A program made the translations under genes and the position numbers. From assembly GCA_050944055.1 (NCBI GenBank), contig JBMNQI010000051.1, forward strand, positions 1 to 15,872: a DNA stretch of 15,872 bases. The letters are read 5' to 3'. Position 1 is the first letter of the stretch; each line of letters begins with the position of its first letter. Under the pieces are notes generated by a model. That model made no database searches and had not been told where the DNA came from. It saw nothing but the letters and a program-made list of their open reading frames with translations. This DNA comes from JBMNQI01 sp050944055 (GTDB lineage Bacteria; Bacillota; Clostridia; Oscillospirales; Oscillospiraceae). Positions 1-5,658 of this stretch are shown one piece after another.

Positions 1-72
1 TTTAGAATCTATGTTTTTACAGTAAAACTGCCTGTTGAAAATAGACAAAGCGTCGATCTGTGGGCGGCGTAA
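1..72 (+). CDS. Possible C-terminal tail of an upstream gene (partial)
   Basis: The first reading frame is open from the window edge to a TAA at 70-72 and gives 23 residues starting FRIYVFTVKLPVENRQ and ending in SVDLWAA. The segment VFTVKLP resembles the last strand of sensor histidine kinase ATPase domains (usually G-x-G-S/T-x-F-x-V-x-LP), but that is only a weak family resemblance and no other kinase motif is inside the window. The stop codon lies in the first copy of the 34-bp-period repeat that follows. It could equally be a chance open frame; the sequence to the left is needed to decide. Confidence 0.3.
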   Translation, partial: FRIYVFTVKLPVENRQSVDLWAA

Positions 73-125
73 TTAAGATTTGGCGGCGTATCTGCAGGCG
101 GCGGAATTAGGCTTTGGCGGCTTAT
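63..125. repeat. Imperfect 34-bp-period direct repeat, two copies
   Basis: Two 29-base units (63-91 and 97-125) match at 25 of 29 positions and are offset by 34 bases. Each unit reads GGCGGC, an AATTA-containing core, TTT, then GGCGGC again. The hexamer GGCGGC therefore begins at 63, 82, 97 and 116, with alternating 19/15/19 spacing. There are only two units, so this is not a CRISPR array. The function is unknown; it may be a duplicated intergenic element or the site of an old small duplication. Confidence 0.7.
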
Positions 126-171
126 CCACTGCCGCGCCACCCATAAGATACTTTTTTCGGCAAGAAATTTA

Positions 172-180
172 TGATATAAT
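172..180 (+). promoter_or_regulatory. Extended -10 promoter for ridA
   Basis: The sequence TGATATAAT gives a perfect -10 hexamer TATAAT at 175-180 preceded by the TG of an extended -10. The -35 region is a poor match (a T-run near 152-157), as is common when an extended -10 is present. A start near 187 would give a leader of about 125 nt before the ridA ATG at 312. Confidence 0.65.
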
Positions 181-186
181 CTTCGC

Positions 187-311
187 AAACAATCGCGACG
201 CCTCCGATGCTTGCCGTTCTTCTCAACGCGGTATCGGCACGGCCGAGCCGATAAACAGTTGCCACGAGCAACGGAAGAAATTATTACAAAGCATTTTTTG
301 GAGGTATTGAC
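187..311 (+). other. Predicted 5' leader of ridA with two hairpins
   Basis: No gene is supported in this stretch. The predicted leader holds two adjacent stem-loops: TATCGGC (232-238) pairing with GCCGATA (247-253) around an 8-nt loop, and GTTGC (258-262) pairing with GCAAC (268-272) around a 5-nt loop. An alternative pairing of CCGTT (214-218) with AACGG (270-274) would exclude the second. I see no match to a riboswitch class I know. A GGAGG ribosome binding site (300-304) sits 7 nt before the ATG. Confidence 0.35.
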
Positions 312-692
312 ATGAAGGAAATCATAACGGCGCCCGGCGCCCCGGCGGCTATCGGCCCCTATTCCCACGCTGTACGCTCATCCGGCGCACTCTATTTTAC
401 TTCCGGTCAGATTCCGCTTGTTCCCGAAACCGGGACACTGGTTTCCGGGGATTTTTCGGAGCAGGCCGAGCAGGTCATGAAAAATCTTGAAGCCGTCCTC
501 AGGGCGGGCGGCCTTGGCTTCGGCGATGTTGTAAAGACTATGATTTTTGTAACCGACCTTAAGAACTTCCCGGTATTGAACGAGATATACGGCCGATATG
601 TCGGAAAAGAGCCGCCGGCGCGCTCATGCGTGGAAGTATCCTCTCTCCCCGCCGGCGCGCTGCTTGAGGTTGAAATGATCGCTACTTATTAA
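312..692 (+). CDS. ridA: RidA family reactive intermediate/imine deaminase
   Basis: This 126-residue protein matches the RidA (YjgF/YER057c/UK114) family over its whole length. RidA proteins are small cytosolic trimers that hydrolyse reactive enamines and imines, such as 2-aminoacrylate released by PLP-dependent dehydratases, and so protect PLP enzymes. Visible signatures are the N-terminal APxAIGPYSHAV segment with Tyr17, FTSGQIPL near 29-36, and PPARSCVEV with Arg104 and Cys106, followed by Glu119. These correspond to the catalytic Arg105, Cys107 and Glu120 region of the E. coli enzyme, so it is probably active. The start is fixed by GGAGG 7 nt upstream. Its last 11 bases overlap the end of tspO on the other strand. 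No separate terminator is seen; a long-loop pairing of GCTGCTT (659-665) with AAGCAGC (691-697) spans the overlap but has no T-tract. Confidence 0.95.
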   Translation: MKEIITAPGAPAAIGPYSHAVRSSGALYFTSGQIPLVPETGTLVSGDFSEQAEQVMKNLEAVLRAGGLGFGDVVKTMIFVTDLKNFPVLNEIYGRYVGKEPPARSCVEVSSLPAGALLEVEMIATY

Positions 693-1143
693 GCAGCCAG
701 ACTCCGAGATTCAGGTAGCAAGCAAAGCCTATCCAGATCAAATGCGGCGTCTGCAGCCAGCCGGCCGCCGGCCTTATTCTCCAGAAAGCGGCCATTATTG
801 AGAGTATCAGCGTCAGAAGCAGCAAAATCCAGAAAAAAGAAAGCAAAAAAGCTTCGGATCTGAAAAACAGCAAAGGCCAAATGAAGCTTACGCCCAGCTG
901 AACCCAGTATCCGGAAAGAGCTGTCTCTTTACCCGGGCTGTCTGAAATATAAATCAGATAGGCCGAGATACCCATAAGCAAATAAAGTATTCCCCATATC
1001 ACGGAATAGGCTTTTAGCGGCGGGGCAAGCGGCGGCAGGCGCAGGCTGTTGTAAGTTTCCTCAAACCCGGAAATTAGCCACGCCGCCATGCCTCCTGCGC
1101 CAAGGCTGATAATAAGGTTATAAAGCAAAGCTTTCAGTTTCAT
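682..1143 (-). CDS. tspO: TspO/MBR family tryptophan-rich membrane protein
   Basis: This 153-residue protein is hydrophobic throughout and fits the five-helix TspO/peripheral benzodiazepine receptor family, inner-membrane proteins that bind porphyrins and other tetrapyrroles or sterols. The family pattern is clear: PPLAPP at 37-42, VIWGILYLLMGISAYLI at 48-64, WPLLFF at 89-94, and FACYLNLGVWLLN at 140-152. I prefer the ATG at 1143; an in-frame TTG one codon upstream (1146) is possible because a GGTGA sequence fits either start. An extended -10 like TGCTATTAT lies a short way upstream on the minus strand. The gene converges on ridA with an 11-bp overlap and is divergent from the VTT membrane protein. 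Its physiological role in Firmicutes is not well defined. Confidence 0.93.
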   Translation of the reverse strand: MKLKALLYNLIISLGAGGMAAWLISGFEETYNSLRLPPLAPPLKAYSVIWGILYLLMGISAYLIYISDSPGKETALSGYWVQLGVSFIWPLLFFRSEAFLLSFFWILLLLTLILSIMAAFWRIRPAAGWLQTPHLIWIGFACYLNLGVWLLNK

Positions 1144-1172
1144 CAACTTAAGTCACCAATAATAGCATATCC

Positions 1173-1201
1173 TTGACACGGCCGGCTATACGCCGTATGT
1201 A
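1173..1201 (+). promoter_or_regulatory. Candidate promoter for the VTT membrane protein gene
   Basis: A consensus -35 TTGACA (1173-1178) is followed after 17 bp by TATGTA (1196-1201). The spacer carries an inverted repeat, ACGGC (1178-1182) and GCCGT (1192-1196), that could be an operator. Transcription would start only about 10 bases before the ATG at 1219, inside or just past the AAGAGG ribosome binding site (1205-1210), so the real start may differ or the leader may be very short. Confidence 0.45.
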
Positions 1202-1218
1202 GCAAAGAGGTAAAACTA

Positions 1219-1965
1219 ATGAACAACGCTGGCGGCGGAAACAAAACATATAACAGGGAGAATCAAAGGCGGGTTATTGTTGACTTAATAGCCATAGCCG
1301 TATTGATATCGCTCATTATATTGGCCCTCGCCGAAATGATACCCATACTGCGCGACATAGCGTCCAATTCGCTCGACGAGGGCAGAATGGTGGATGTGAT
1401 CTCCGCTTACGGTATCGGGGGGATCCCTATTCTTATTGCCCTGCAGACCGTCCGGATAATCATAAGCGTATTCCCGTCCGCGCCCATACAGGTTCTTGCC
1501 GGCCTTTGCTACGGGGCCGTTATCGGCACGGCTGTCTCTTTGGCGGGAATCATCCTGGGCAACGTTATCGTCTTTTTTATCATGCGCCGCCTTAAGGACA
1601 CGATAGGCCATCTCATAGGCCGCACAAAAACAAAAAGAGAGCATAAATTTCTAAATCGCGGGCATATAGACAGGCTGAAACATCCTGAATACCTGGCTTT
1701 TTGCCTGTACCTTATACCTGTAATCCCGAACGGAATCATTTCCTATGTTTTTTCCGGGACGAAGATATCCATGAAACGGTATCTGCTGGCAGTCAGCTTC
1801 GCCAGCATTCCCTCGATTTTATTGTGTACTTTTTTCGGGCACATGGTCGCCATGGGCAACTATATTGAGGCCGTCATAATCTTTTCCGTAATTGCGGCTC
1901 TGATAGCGGCAGTGTTTATTAACCGTGAAAGACTTTTGAAATGGGCTGAAAAGCATATAAAGTAA
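1219..1965 (+). CDS. VTT-domain (TVP38/TMEM64, DedA-like) membrane protein
   Basis: This 248-residue protein has a charged N-terminus, a first membrane helix at about 19-44, and a central hydrophobic block. The block carries the VTT/SNARE-associated-type signature: FPSAPIQVLAGLCYGAVIG (85-103), then AGIILGN and a basic MRRL at 122-125, followed by PVIPNGIISYVFSGT (167-181). Further helices lie at about 187-210 and 215-235. Relatives (TVP38/TMEM64 and DedA families) are re-entrant-loop membrane proteins linked to lipid scrambling or flipping and membrane homeostasis; the substrate here cannot be told from sequence. The start is chosen at the first Met with AAGAGG 8 nt upstream. It is transcribed alone and ends at a hairpin terminator. 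Confidence 0.85.
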   Translation: MNNAGGGNKTYNRENQRRVIVDLIAIAVLISLIILALAEMIPILRDIASNSLDEGRMVDVISAYGIGGIPILIALQTVRIIISVFPSAPIQVLAGLCYGAVIGTAVSLAGIILGNVIVFFIMRRLKDTIGHLIGRTKTKREHKFLNRGHIDRLKHPEYLAFCLYLIPVIPNGIISYVFSGTKISMKRYLLAVSFASIPSILLCTFFGHMVAMGNYIEAVIIFSVIAALIAAVFINRERLLKWAEKHIK

Positions 1966-1975
1966 ATCATAAAGC

Positions 1976-2016
1976 AAACGCGCCGTCATACGAGTCCGAC
2001 GGCGCGTTTTGTTATT
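1976..2016. terminator. Hairpin terminator between convergent genes, probably bidirectional
   Basis: Perfect 12-bp arms AAACGCGCCGTC (1976-1987) and GACGGCGCGTTT (1998-2009) flank a 10-nt loop. On the plus strand the stem runs into TTTTGTTATT, a good T-tract for the VTT gene. On the minus strand it is followed by a T-rich TTTGCTTTATG, so it can also end the cupin transcript, whose stop codon (2016-2018) is directly adjacent. Confidence 0.9.
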
Positions 2017-2357
2017 CACTGCGGAAATACGACGGTTAGCAGCATCTTAAACCGGCTTTCGGCAAAAAGCGCGTGGGGTATGCCCGCGGGCATTACTATG
2101 GTCTTTCCCTCTTCTACCATGTACTCGTTGTCGCCTATTGTAATGCGGGCGCTGCCTTCCAGTACCGTTACCATGGCGTCGCCGCCTGAGGAGTGCGAGC
2201 TTATCTCTTCGTTTTTCTCAAATGCGAAAAGCGTAATACTTACAGCCCTGTTTTGCGCAAGCGTCCTGCTGACTACCTGCCCCTGCTGGTAGGATACCAG
2301 CGAGCCCAATTCGATGACCTTCTCAAAATCAATGTTTTTCAGGCCGTGATTTCCCAT
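2016..2357 (-). CDS. Small single-domain cupin protein
   Basis: This 113-residue protein folds as one cupin domain. The first cupin motif is EEISSHSSGGDAMVTVLEG (50-68) and the second is VMPAGIPHALFA (88-99). The usual H-x-H of motif 1 is His55-Ser-Ser here, and His95 is the motif 2 histidine, so metal binding may be altered or absent. HSSxGDA-type cupins are common among Firmicute hypothetical proteins and have no settled function. The start is supported by GGAGG 7 nt upstream. It lies 39 nt downstream of the M20 amidohydrolase on the same strand and is probably co-transcribed, followed by the shared terminator. A role as a small-molecule-binding accessory of the amidohydrolase is only a guess. 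Confidence 0.85.
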   Translation of the reverse strand: MGNHGLKNIDFEKVIELGSLVSYQQGQVVSRTLAQNRAVSITLFAFEKNEEISSHSSGGDAMVTVLEGSARITIGDNEYMVEEGKTIVMPAGIPHALFAESRFKMLLTVVFPQ

Positions 2358-2396
2358 ATTCTTTCCTCCGTTAATTAATTATTTCAAGGATATAAC

Positions 2397-3725
2397 CTAT
2401 GCTTCCAGGGGCGAGACATACGGTGGGGTCGACGCCTTAAATTCCTCAGCCGCCTCCCGCCACAGCTCTGGCTCGGCAACCAGATCGAACACAATGCCCG
2501 ATAGGACCTTTGCGGCAAAAATCATCCCCTTTTTCCCGAGGGCGCTGCCGGCGGCGGCGCAGGATTGCCAGGTATGCAGCGCCAGCCCATCCGGAAAGCA
2601 GGCGGCGTTAAAAAACTGCATCGGCATGATATAGCTGACATCGCCGCAGTCAGTTGAGCCGGTCAGCTCCGTAATATCAATTGAATCCGACGGTATCACA
2701 TCGCGCCGCATTAGCTTCGGGCGCTTCCCCACAGTATTCTGAAGCTCCGCCGCGAATTCTAATTCCTCCTGCGTATACTCCGGCTTCGGGGCCTTTATCA
2801 GATTTTCTTCCGTTAAGCGGCACAATACGGGATTAATATTCAGCTCGTAGCAGCCGGTGACTTTCTCTATGCTCACCTCAGTCTCTGTCATTAATGCGGC
2901 TCCCTGAGCGACTTTTATCAGCCGCTTCGTTATATCTTCGACCTCCGGTCTTTTCGGCGCGCGGACGTAATACCACACAGAGGCGGAGGCGGGCACGATA
3001 TTTGGGGGATATCTGTCCCCCGTAAGGCTGTAGTGTATCCTCGCCCGGTCGGGAATATGCTCTCTTAAGTAATTCGCCCCGACGTTCATCAGTTCGGCTG
3101 CGTCAAGTGCACTGCGGCCGGCCTGGGGAGCGGCGGCAGCGTGTGCGGCTTTGCCCGAAAAGTGGAACTTAATAGAGTCCATGGCGAGAAAGCCGCCATT
3201 TGTAGAGAAGTTTTCGCTGCCGGGATGCCAGGTAAGCGCCAGATCGCAGCCTTTGAAGGCCCCTTTTCGCGCCATAATAACCTTGCCCGACAGCAATTCC
3301 TCCGAAGGACATCCGTAAAGCCGTATAGTCCCGCTAAAACCAGTTTCGCTGAGAAGCTTCTTTCCGGCGAGCGCGGCTCCCAGCAGAGCCGTTCCCAGCA
3401 AATTGTGCCCGCAGCCGTGGCCCGGCGCCCCCTCTTCAACAGGAATTTCTTCAGCGCAAACCTGCTGTGACAGAGAAGGCAGCGCGTCGTACTCGGCAAG
3501 CAGCGCTATTACCGGGCTCCCCGAACCGAATTCCGCGATAAACGCCGTGGGCATACCGTCAATGCTTTTTATAATAAAGCCGTTCTTCTTAAGTATGTCT
3601 TTAAATAGTGCGGAAGACCTCTCTTCCTCGGAGGACAGCTCCGGCTCACGCCAGAGCCTGTCTGAAACCTCCCCGAGCATCTCGGCGAGCCTGTCAATCT
3701 CATTCCAAATATCAGATTTCTGCAT
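2397..3725 (-). CDS. M20 family amidohydrolase, AbgB-like (aminobenzoyl-glutamate utilization B type)
   Basis: This 442-residue cytosolic metallo-amidohydrolase belongs to the M20D/AbgB-like group, which cleaves N-acyl or aminobenzoyl amino acid amides. Visible features are WREPELSSEE near the N-terminus, LLAEYDALP (75-83), the metal-binding HGCGHN (Cys105, His107), the SEE acidic site (141-143), TWHP with His167, the dimerization (lid) domain start GKAAHAAAAP with His195, GSTDCGDVSY (356-365), and the C-terminal LHTW with His384. All expected ligands are present, so the enzyme is likely active. Family knowledge places p-aminobenzoyl-glutamate, N-acetyl amino acids or similar amides as substrates; the true substrate is unknown. 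The start has AAGGTGG just upstream on the minus strand. It leads a two-gene unit with the cupin and is divergent from the dehalogenase-like gene. Confidence 0.9.
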   Translation of the reverse strand: MQKSDIWNEIDRLAEMLGEVSDRLWREPELSSEEERSSALFKDILKKNGFIIKSIDGMPTAFIAEFGSGSPVIALLAEYDALPSLSQQVCAEEIPVEEGAPGHGCGHNLLGTALLGAALAGKKLLSETGFSGTIRLYGCPSEELLSGKVIMARKGAFKGCDLALTWHPGSENFSTNGGFLAMDSIKFHFSGKAAHAAAAPQAGRSALDAAELMNVGANYLREHIPDRARIHYSLTGDRYPPNIVPASASVWYYVRAPKRPEVEDITKRLIKVAQGAALMTETEVSIEKVTGCYELNINPVLCRLTEENLIKAPKPEYTQEELEFAAELQNTVGKRPKLMRRDVIPSDSIDITELTGSTDCGDVSYIMPMQFFNAACFPDGLALHTWQSCAAAGSALGKKGMIFAAKVLSGIVFDLVAEPELWREAAEEFKASTPPYVSPLEA

Positions 3726-3769
3726 AGTACCACCTTTTCTTCATCCTGCACAAAGCGGCCTGTAATAAA

Positions 3770-3799
3770 ATACTACCATATCCGGCAATGCGATGTAAA
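3770..3799 (-). promoter_or_regulatory. Candidate promoter for the M20-cupin unit
   Basis: On the minus strand, TTTACA (plus 3794-3799) is followed after 18 bp by TAGTAT (plus 3770-3775), preceded by TGG as in an extended -10. The element TGGTAGTAT is an exact copy of the one in the opposing promoter. Confidence 0.55.
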
Positions 3800-3814
3800 C
3801 ATTATTCGCGAAAG

Positions 3815-3843
3815 TTGATTTTGACATAGAAAAGTGGTAGTAT
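3815..3843 (+). promoter_or_regulatory. Candidate promoter for the dehalogenase-like gene
   Basis: TTGATT (3815-3820) is followed after 17 bp by TAGTAT (3838-3843), again with TGG as an extended -10. A start near 3850 gives a leader of about 20 nt including GGAGG (3860-3864) before the ATG at 3871. A consensus TTGACA at 3821-3826 is present but has no -10 at a usable distance. Confidence 0.55.
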
Positions 3844-3870
3844 GACAGAAAATGTGCTTGGAGGCTTAGC

Positions 3871-5076
3871 ATGAACAAAGAGCGTCACGCGATTTTGTAT
3901 AATGACGAGCAGCTTGGGCCCTATCCTCTTGAGAAGCTTAGGCGAGTTGACAGAATAACCACCGAGCGCATCGGTATGCCGTCGCGCCGCCGCGAAGACG
4001 AAAGCGTCGATGTGAGGGCGGCAAAGGGTGAATTCGGCGAAAAAGTCCGTCTGGGCGCTATGGAATTTATTGACAAGGAGCCCATATTCCGCGCTTATTT
4101 CGACGTAAACAACGCTCTGGGCAATATAGAGCTCGACCCGGTGGCGCCGGTCAAATCCGAGCTTCCCGACGATCCGGAGGTGCTCACGCGCCATATAAAG
4201 AAGCTGTGCTACTTCATGGGAACAGACATGGTTGGTATCTGCCGCCTGCCCCAGGAGGTTTTTTATTCGCATAACGCGCAGGGCGAAGAATTGCCTCCTC
4301 AAGACTATAAATACGCGATCGTGCTATTGTGCGGCAAAACACGCGAAACGGTATACGCGTCTTACGGGAATGAATGGATAGACGACGCCGTCAGCATGCA
4401 GGTATACCAGAAGCTTGTCTGCCAGTCTACCGTGCTGGCGAGCTACATACGCCGAATGGGCTACCCTGCGTCGGTCAACGCAGTCCCGAAATACTCGGCT
4501 ATAATGCCTAGGCTTGTTCTGGAAGCGGGGCTTGGCGAGGGCAGCCGTATGGGCATTGCTGTCAACCCCTTTCTCGGCGCGCTTATAAAAACAGCCGCCG
4601 TATTCACCGACCTGCCGCTTGTCCCGGACAAGCCTATTGATTTCGGCCTTCAGGAATACTGTGAAAAATGCCGTATCTGCGCCGACAACTGCCTTGTAAA
4701 CGCCATCCCGCACGGCCCCAAGGAGGAATTCAACGGTTATTTGACCTGGCACATCAAGCCGGAAAACTGCGCCGTGCACACAAGGACAAACCGTTACGGC
4801 AAGGTCTGCGAGCGCTGTGTCAAGCTCTGCCCCTGGTCGCGCCCCGACTGCCGCCCCGAGGACTTTGCTAATTGGGACGGCGATATCAAATACCTTCACG
4901 AGTCAGCGGACCGCCGCGCTAAATGGCTTAAGGAGCACGATTATATCTGCGACGAGGAAAACGGAAAGAAATGGTGGTTCCCTATGCGCTGGAAAGACGG
5001 CAGATACGTCATGACCGAGGAATGGGATTACGATATGCATTACCGCAGATTTATAAAAAAGGGGCAAGTCAAATAA
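3871..5076 (+). CDS. Cytosolic reductive-dehalogenase-like 4Fe-4S protein
   Basis: This 401-residue protein resembles the reductive dehalogenase (RdhA)/epoxyqueuosine reductase superfamily, corrinoid-dependent reductases with two [4Fe-4S] clusters. The C-terminal half has a first ferredoxin motif C264-x2-C267-x2-C270-x3-C274 in EYCEKCRICADNC and a second set C300, C313-x2-C316-x3-C320 ending CPW. Upstream lie the family-like segments IRRMGYPAS and GLGEGSRMGIAVNPFLG, then VFTDLPLVPDKPIDFG just before the first cluster. The N-terminus has no twin-arginine or other signal peptide and no membrane segment, unlike respiratory RdhA. A cytoplasmic catabolic or unknown reductase role is therefore likelier than respiration. 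No RdhB-type membrane anchor is nearby. QueG-type epoxyqueuosine reductase is the main alternative, but the DLPL...FC-like arrangement favours the dehalogenase branch. The TAA stop abuts the next ATG directly. Confidence 0.8.
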   Translation: MNKERHAILYNDEQLGPYPLEKLRRVDRITTERIGMPSRRREDESVDVRAAKGEFGEKVRLGAMEFIDKEPIFRAYFDVNNALGNIELDPVAPVKSELPDDPEVLTRHIKKLCYFMGTDMVGICRLPQEVFYSHNAQGEELPPQDYKYAIVLLCGKTRETVYASYGNEWIDDAVSMQVYQKLVCQSTVLASYIRRMGYPASVNAVPKYSAIMPRLVLEAGLGEGSRMGIAVNPFLGALIKTAAVFTDLPLVPDKPIDFGLQEYCEKCRICADNCLVNAIPHGPKEEFNGYLTWHIKPENCAVHTRTNRYGKVCERCVKLCPWSRPDCRPEDFANWDGDIKYLHESADRRAKWLKEHDYICDEENGKKWWFPMRWKDGRYVMTEEWDYDMHYRRFIKKGQVK

Positions 5077-5652
5077 ATGGACTGCAAAGATAAATGGGAA
5101 TCGCTGAAAAACGAATGTCTTTCCTGCCGCCGCTGCGCACTCGCGGACGGCAGGACGAACATCGTGTTTGGAGACGGCAATAGAAACGCGGAGGTTTTAT
5201 TTATCGGAGAGGGGCCGGGAGCTGAAGAAGACAAGCAGGGAAAACCGTTTGTCGGCCGTGCCGGAAAGCTGCTGGACGATATGCTTGAGATAATCGGCCT
5301 CGACCGCACTAAGATATTCATTGCGAATATAGTCAAATGCCGCCCTCCCGGAAACCGTGATCCGCTCAGCTACGAGCAGGACGCCTGCATATCCTGGCTT
5401 GAGCGGCAGATAGAGCTTATCGACCCGAAAATCATCGTCTGCCTCGGGCGTATAGCGGCCACGCGCATGATAAAGAGCGAATTTAAAATTACGAAGGAGC
5501 ACGGCGTATTCTTCCTGCGCGGCAATGCCAGGATCATGGCCATATACCACCCGGCCGCCCTGCTCCGCGACCCTTATAAAAAGCCGGATACGTTTGAGGA
5601 CCTTAAAACCCTGCAGGCTGAAATCAGGCGAAGCTGTACAAGAACATATTGA
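5077..5652 (+). CDS. Family 4 (4Fe-4S) uracil-DNA glycosylase
   Basis: This 191-residue enzyme removes uracil from DNA in base excision repair. The family 4 hallmarks are all present: iron-sulfur ligands C14 and C17 in the N-terminal CLSCRRC, C88 in KCRPPGNRDP and C104 in DACISWLERQ; motif 1 GEGPGAEED (44-52); and the C-terminal YHPAALLRDP with His158. The KPFVGRAGKLLD segment (56-67) is also typical. The length is normal for the family. Its ATG follows the stop codon of the dehalogenase-like gene with no gap, suggesting translational coupling, with GGGG about 12 nt upstream inside that gene. Both members of this pair carry [4Fe-4S] clusters, but a functional link is not evident. The apparent terminator begins 30 nt after the stop, inside the opposing gene. 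Confidence 0.95.
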   Translation: MDCKDKWESLKNECLSCRRCALADGRTNIVFGDGNRNAEVLFIGEGPGAEEDKQGKPFVGRAGKLLDDMLEIIGLDRTKIFIANIVKCRPPGNRDPLSYEQDACISWLERQIELIDPKIIVCLGRIAATRMIKSEFKITKEHGVFFLRGNARIMAIYHPAALLRDPYKKPDTFEDLKTLQAEIRRSCTRTY

Positions 5653-5658
5653 ACCGCT

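Noticed and set aside
15..27. Palindrome TTTTAC-A-GTAAAA as a regulator binding site
   Set aside because: It lies within the possible upstream coding tail, far from any supported promoter, and is A/T-rich enough to occur by chance.
63..125. Direct repeat as a CRISPR array remnant
   Set aside because: Only two units, a 5-bp gap between them and no cas genes.
122..130. TTATCCACT, close to a DnaA box
   Set aside because: It is a single site with one mismatch to TTATCCACA, with no cluster of further boxes and no dnaA or dnaN neighbour.
9..368. Open frame of 119 codons on the minus strand
   Set aside because: It overlaps the ridA start, promoter and repeat, has low-complexity basic/proline composition and matches no family I recognise.
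3976..4005. SRRRED segment of the dehalogenase-like protein as a twin-arginine signal
   Set aside because: The arginines are at residues ~38-41 and no hydrophobic stretch follows, so it is not an export signal.
4324..4899. 191-codon minus-strand open frame antisense to the dehalogenase-like gene
   Set aside because: It is a GC-driven shadow of a gene with clear Fe-S motifs; no ribosome binding site or family signature was seen.
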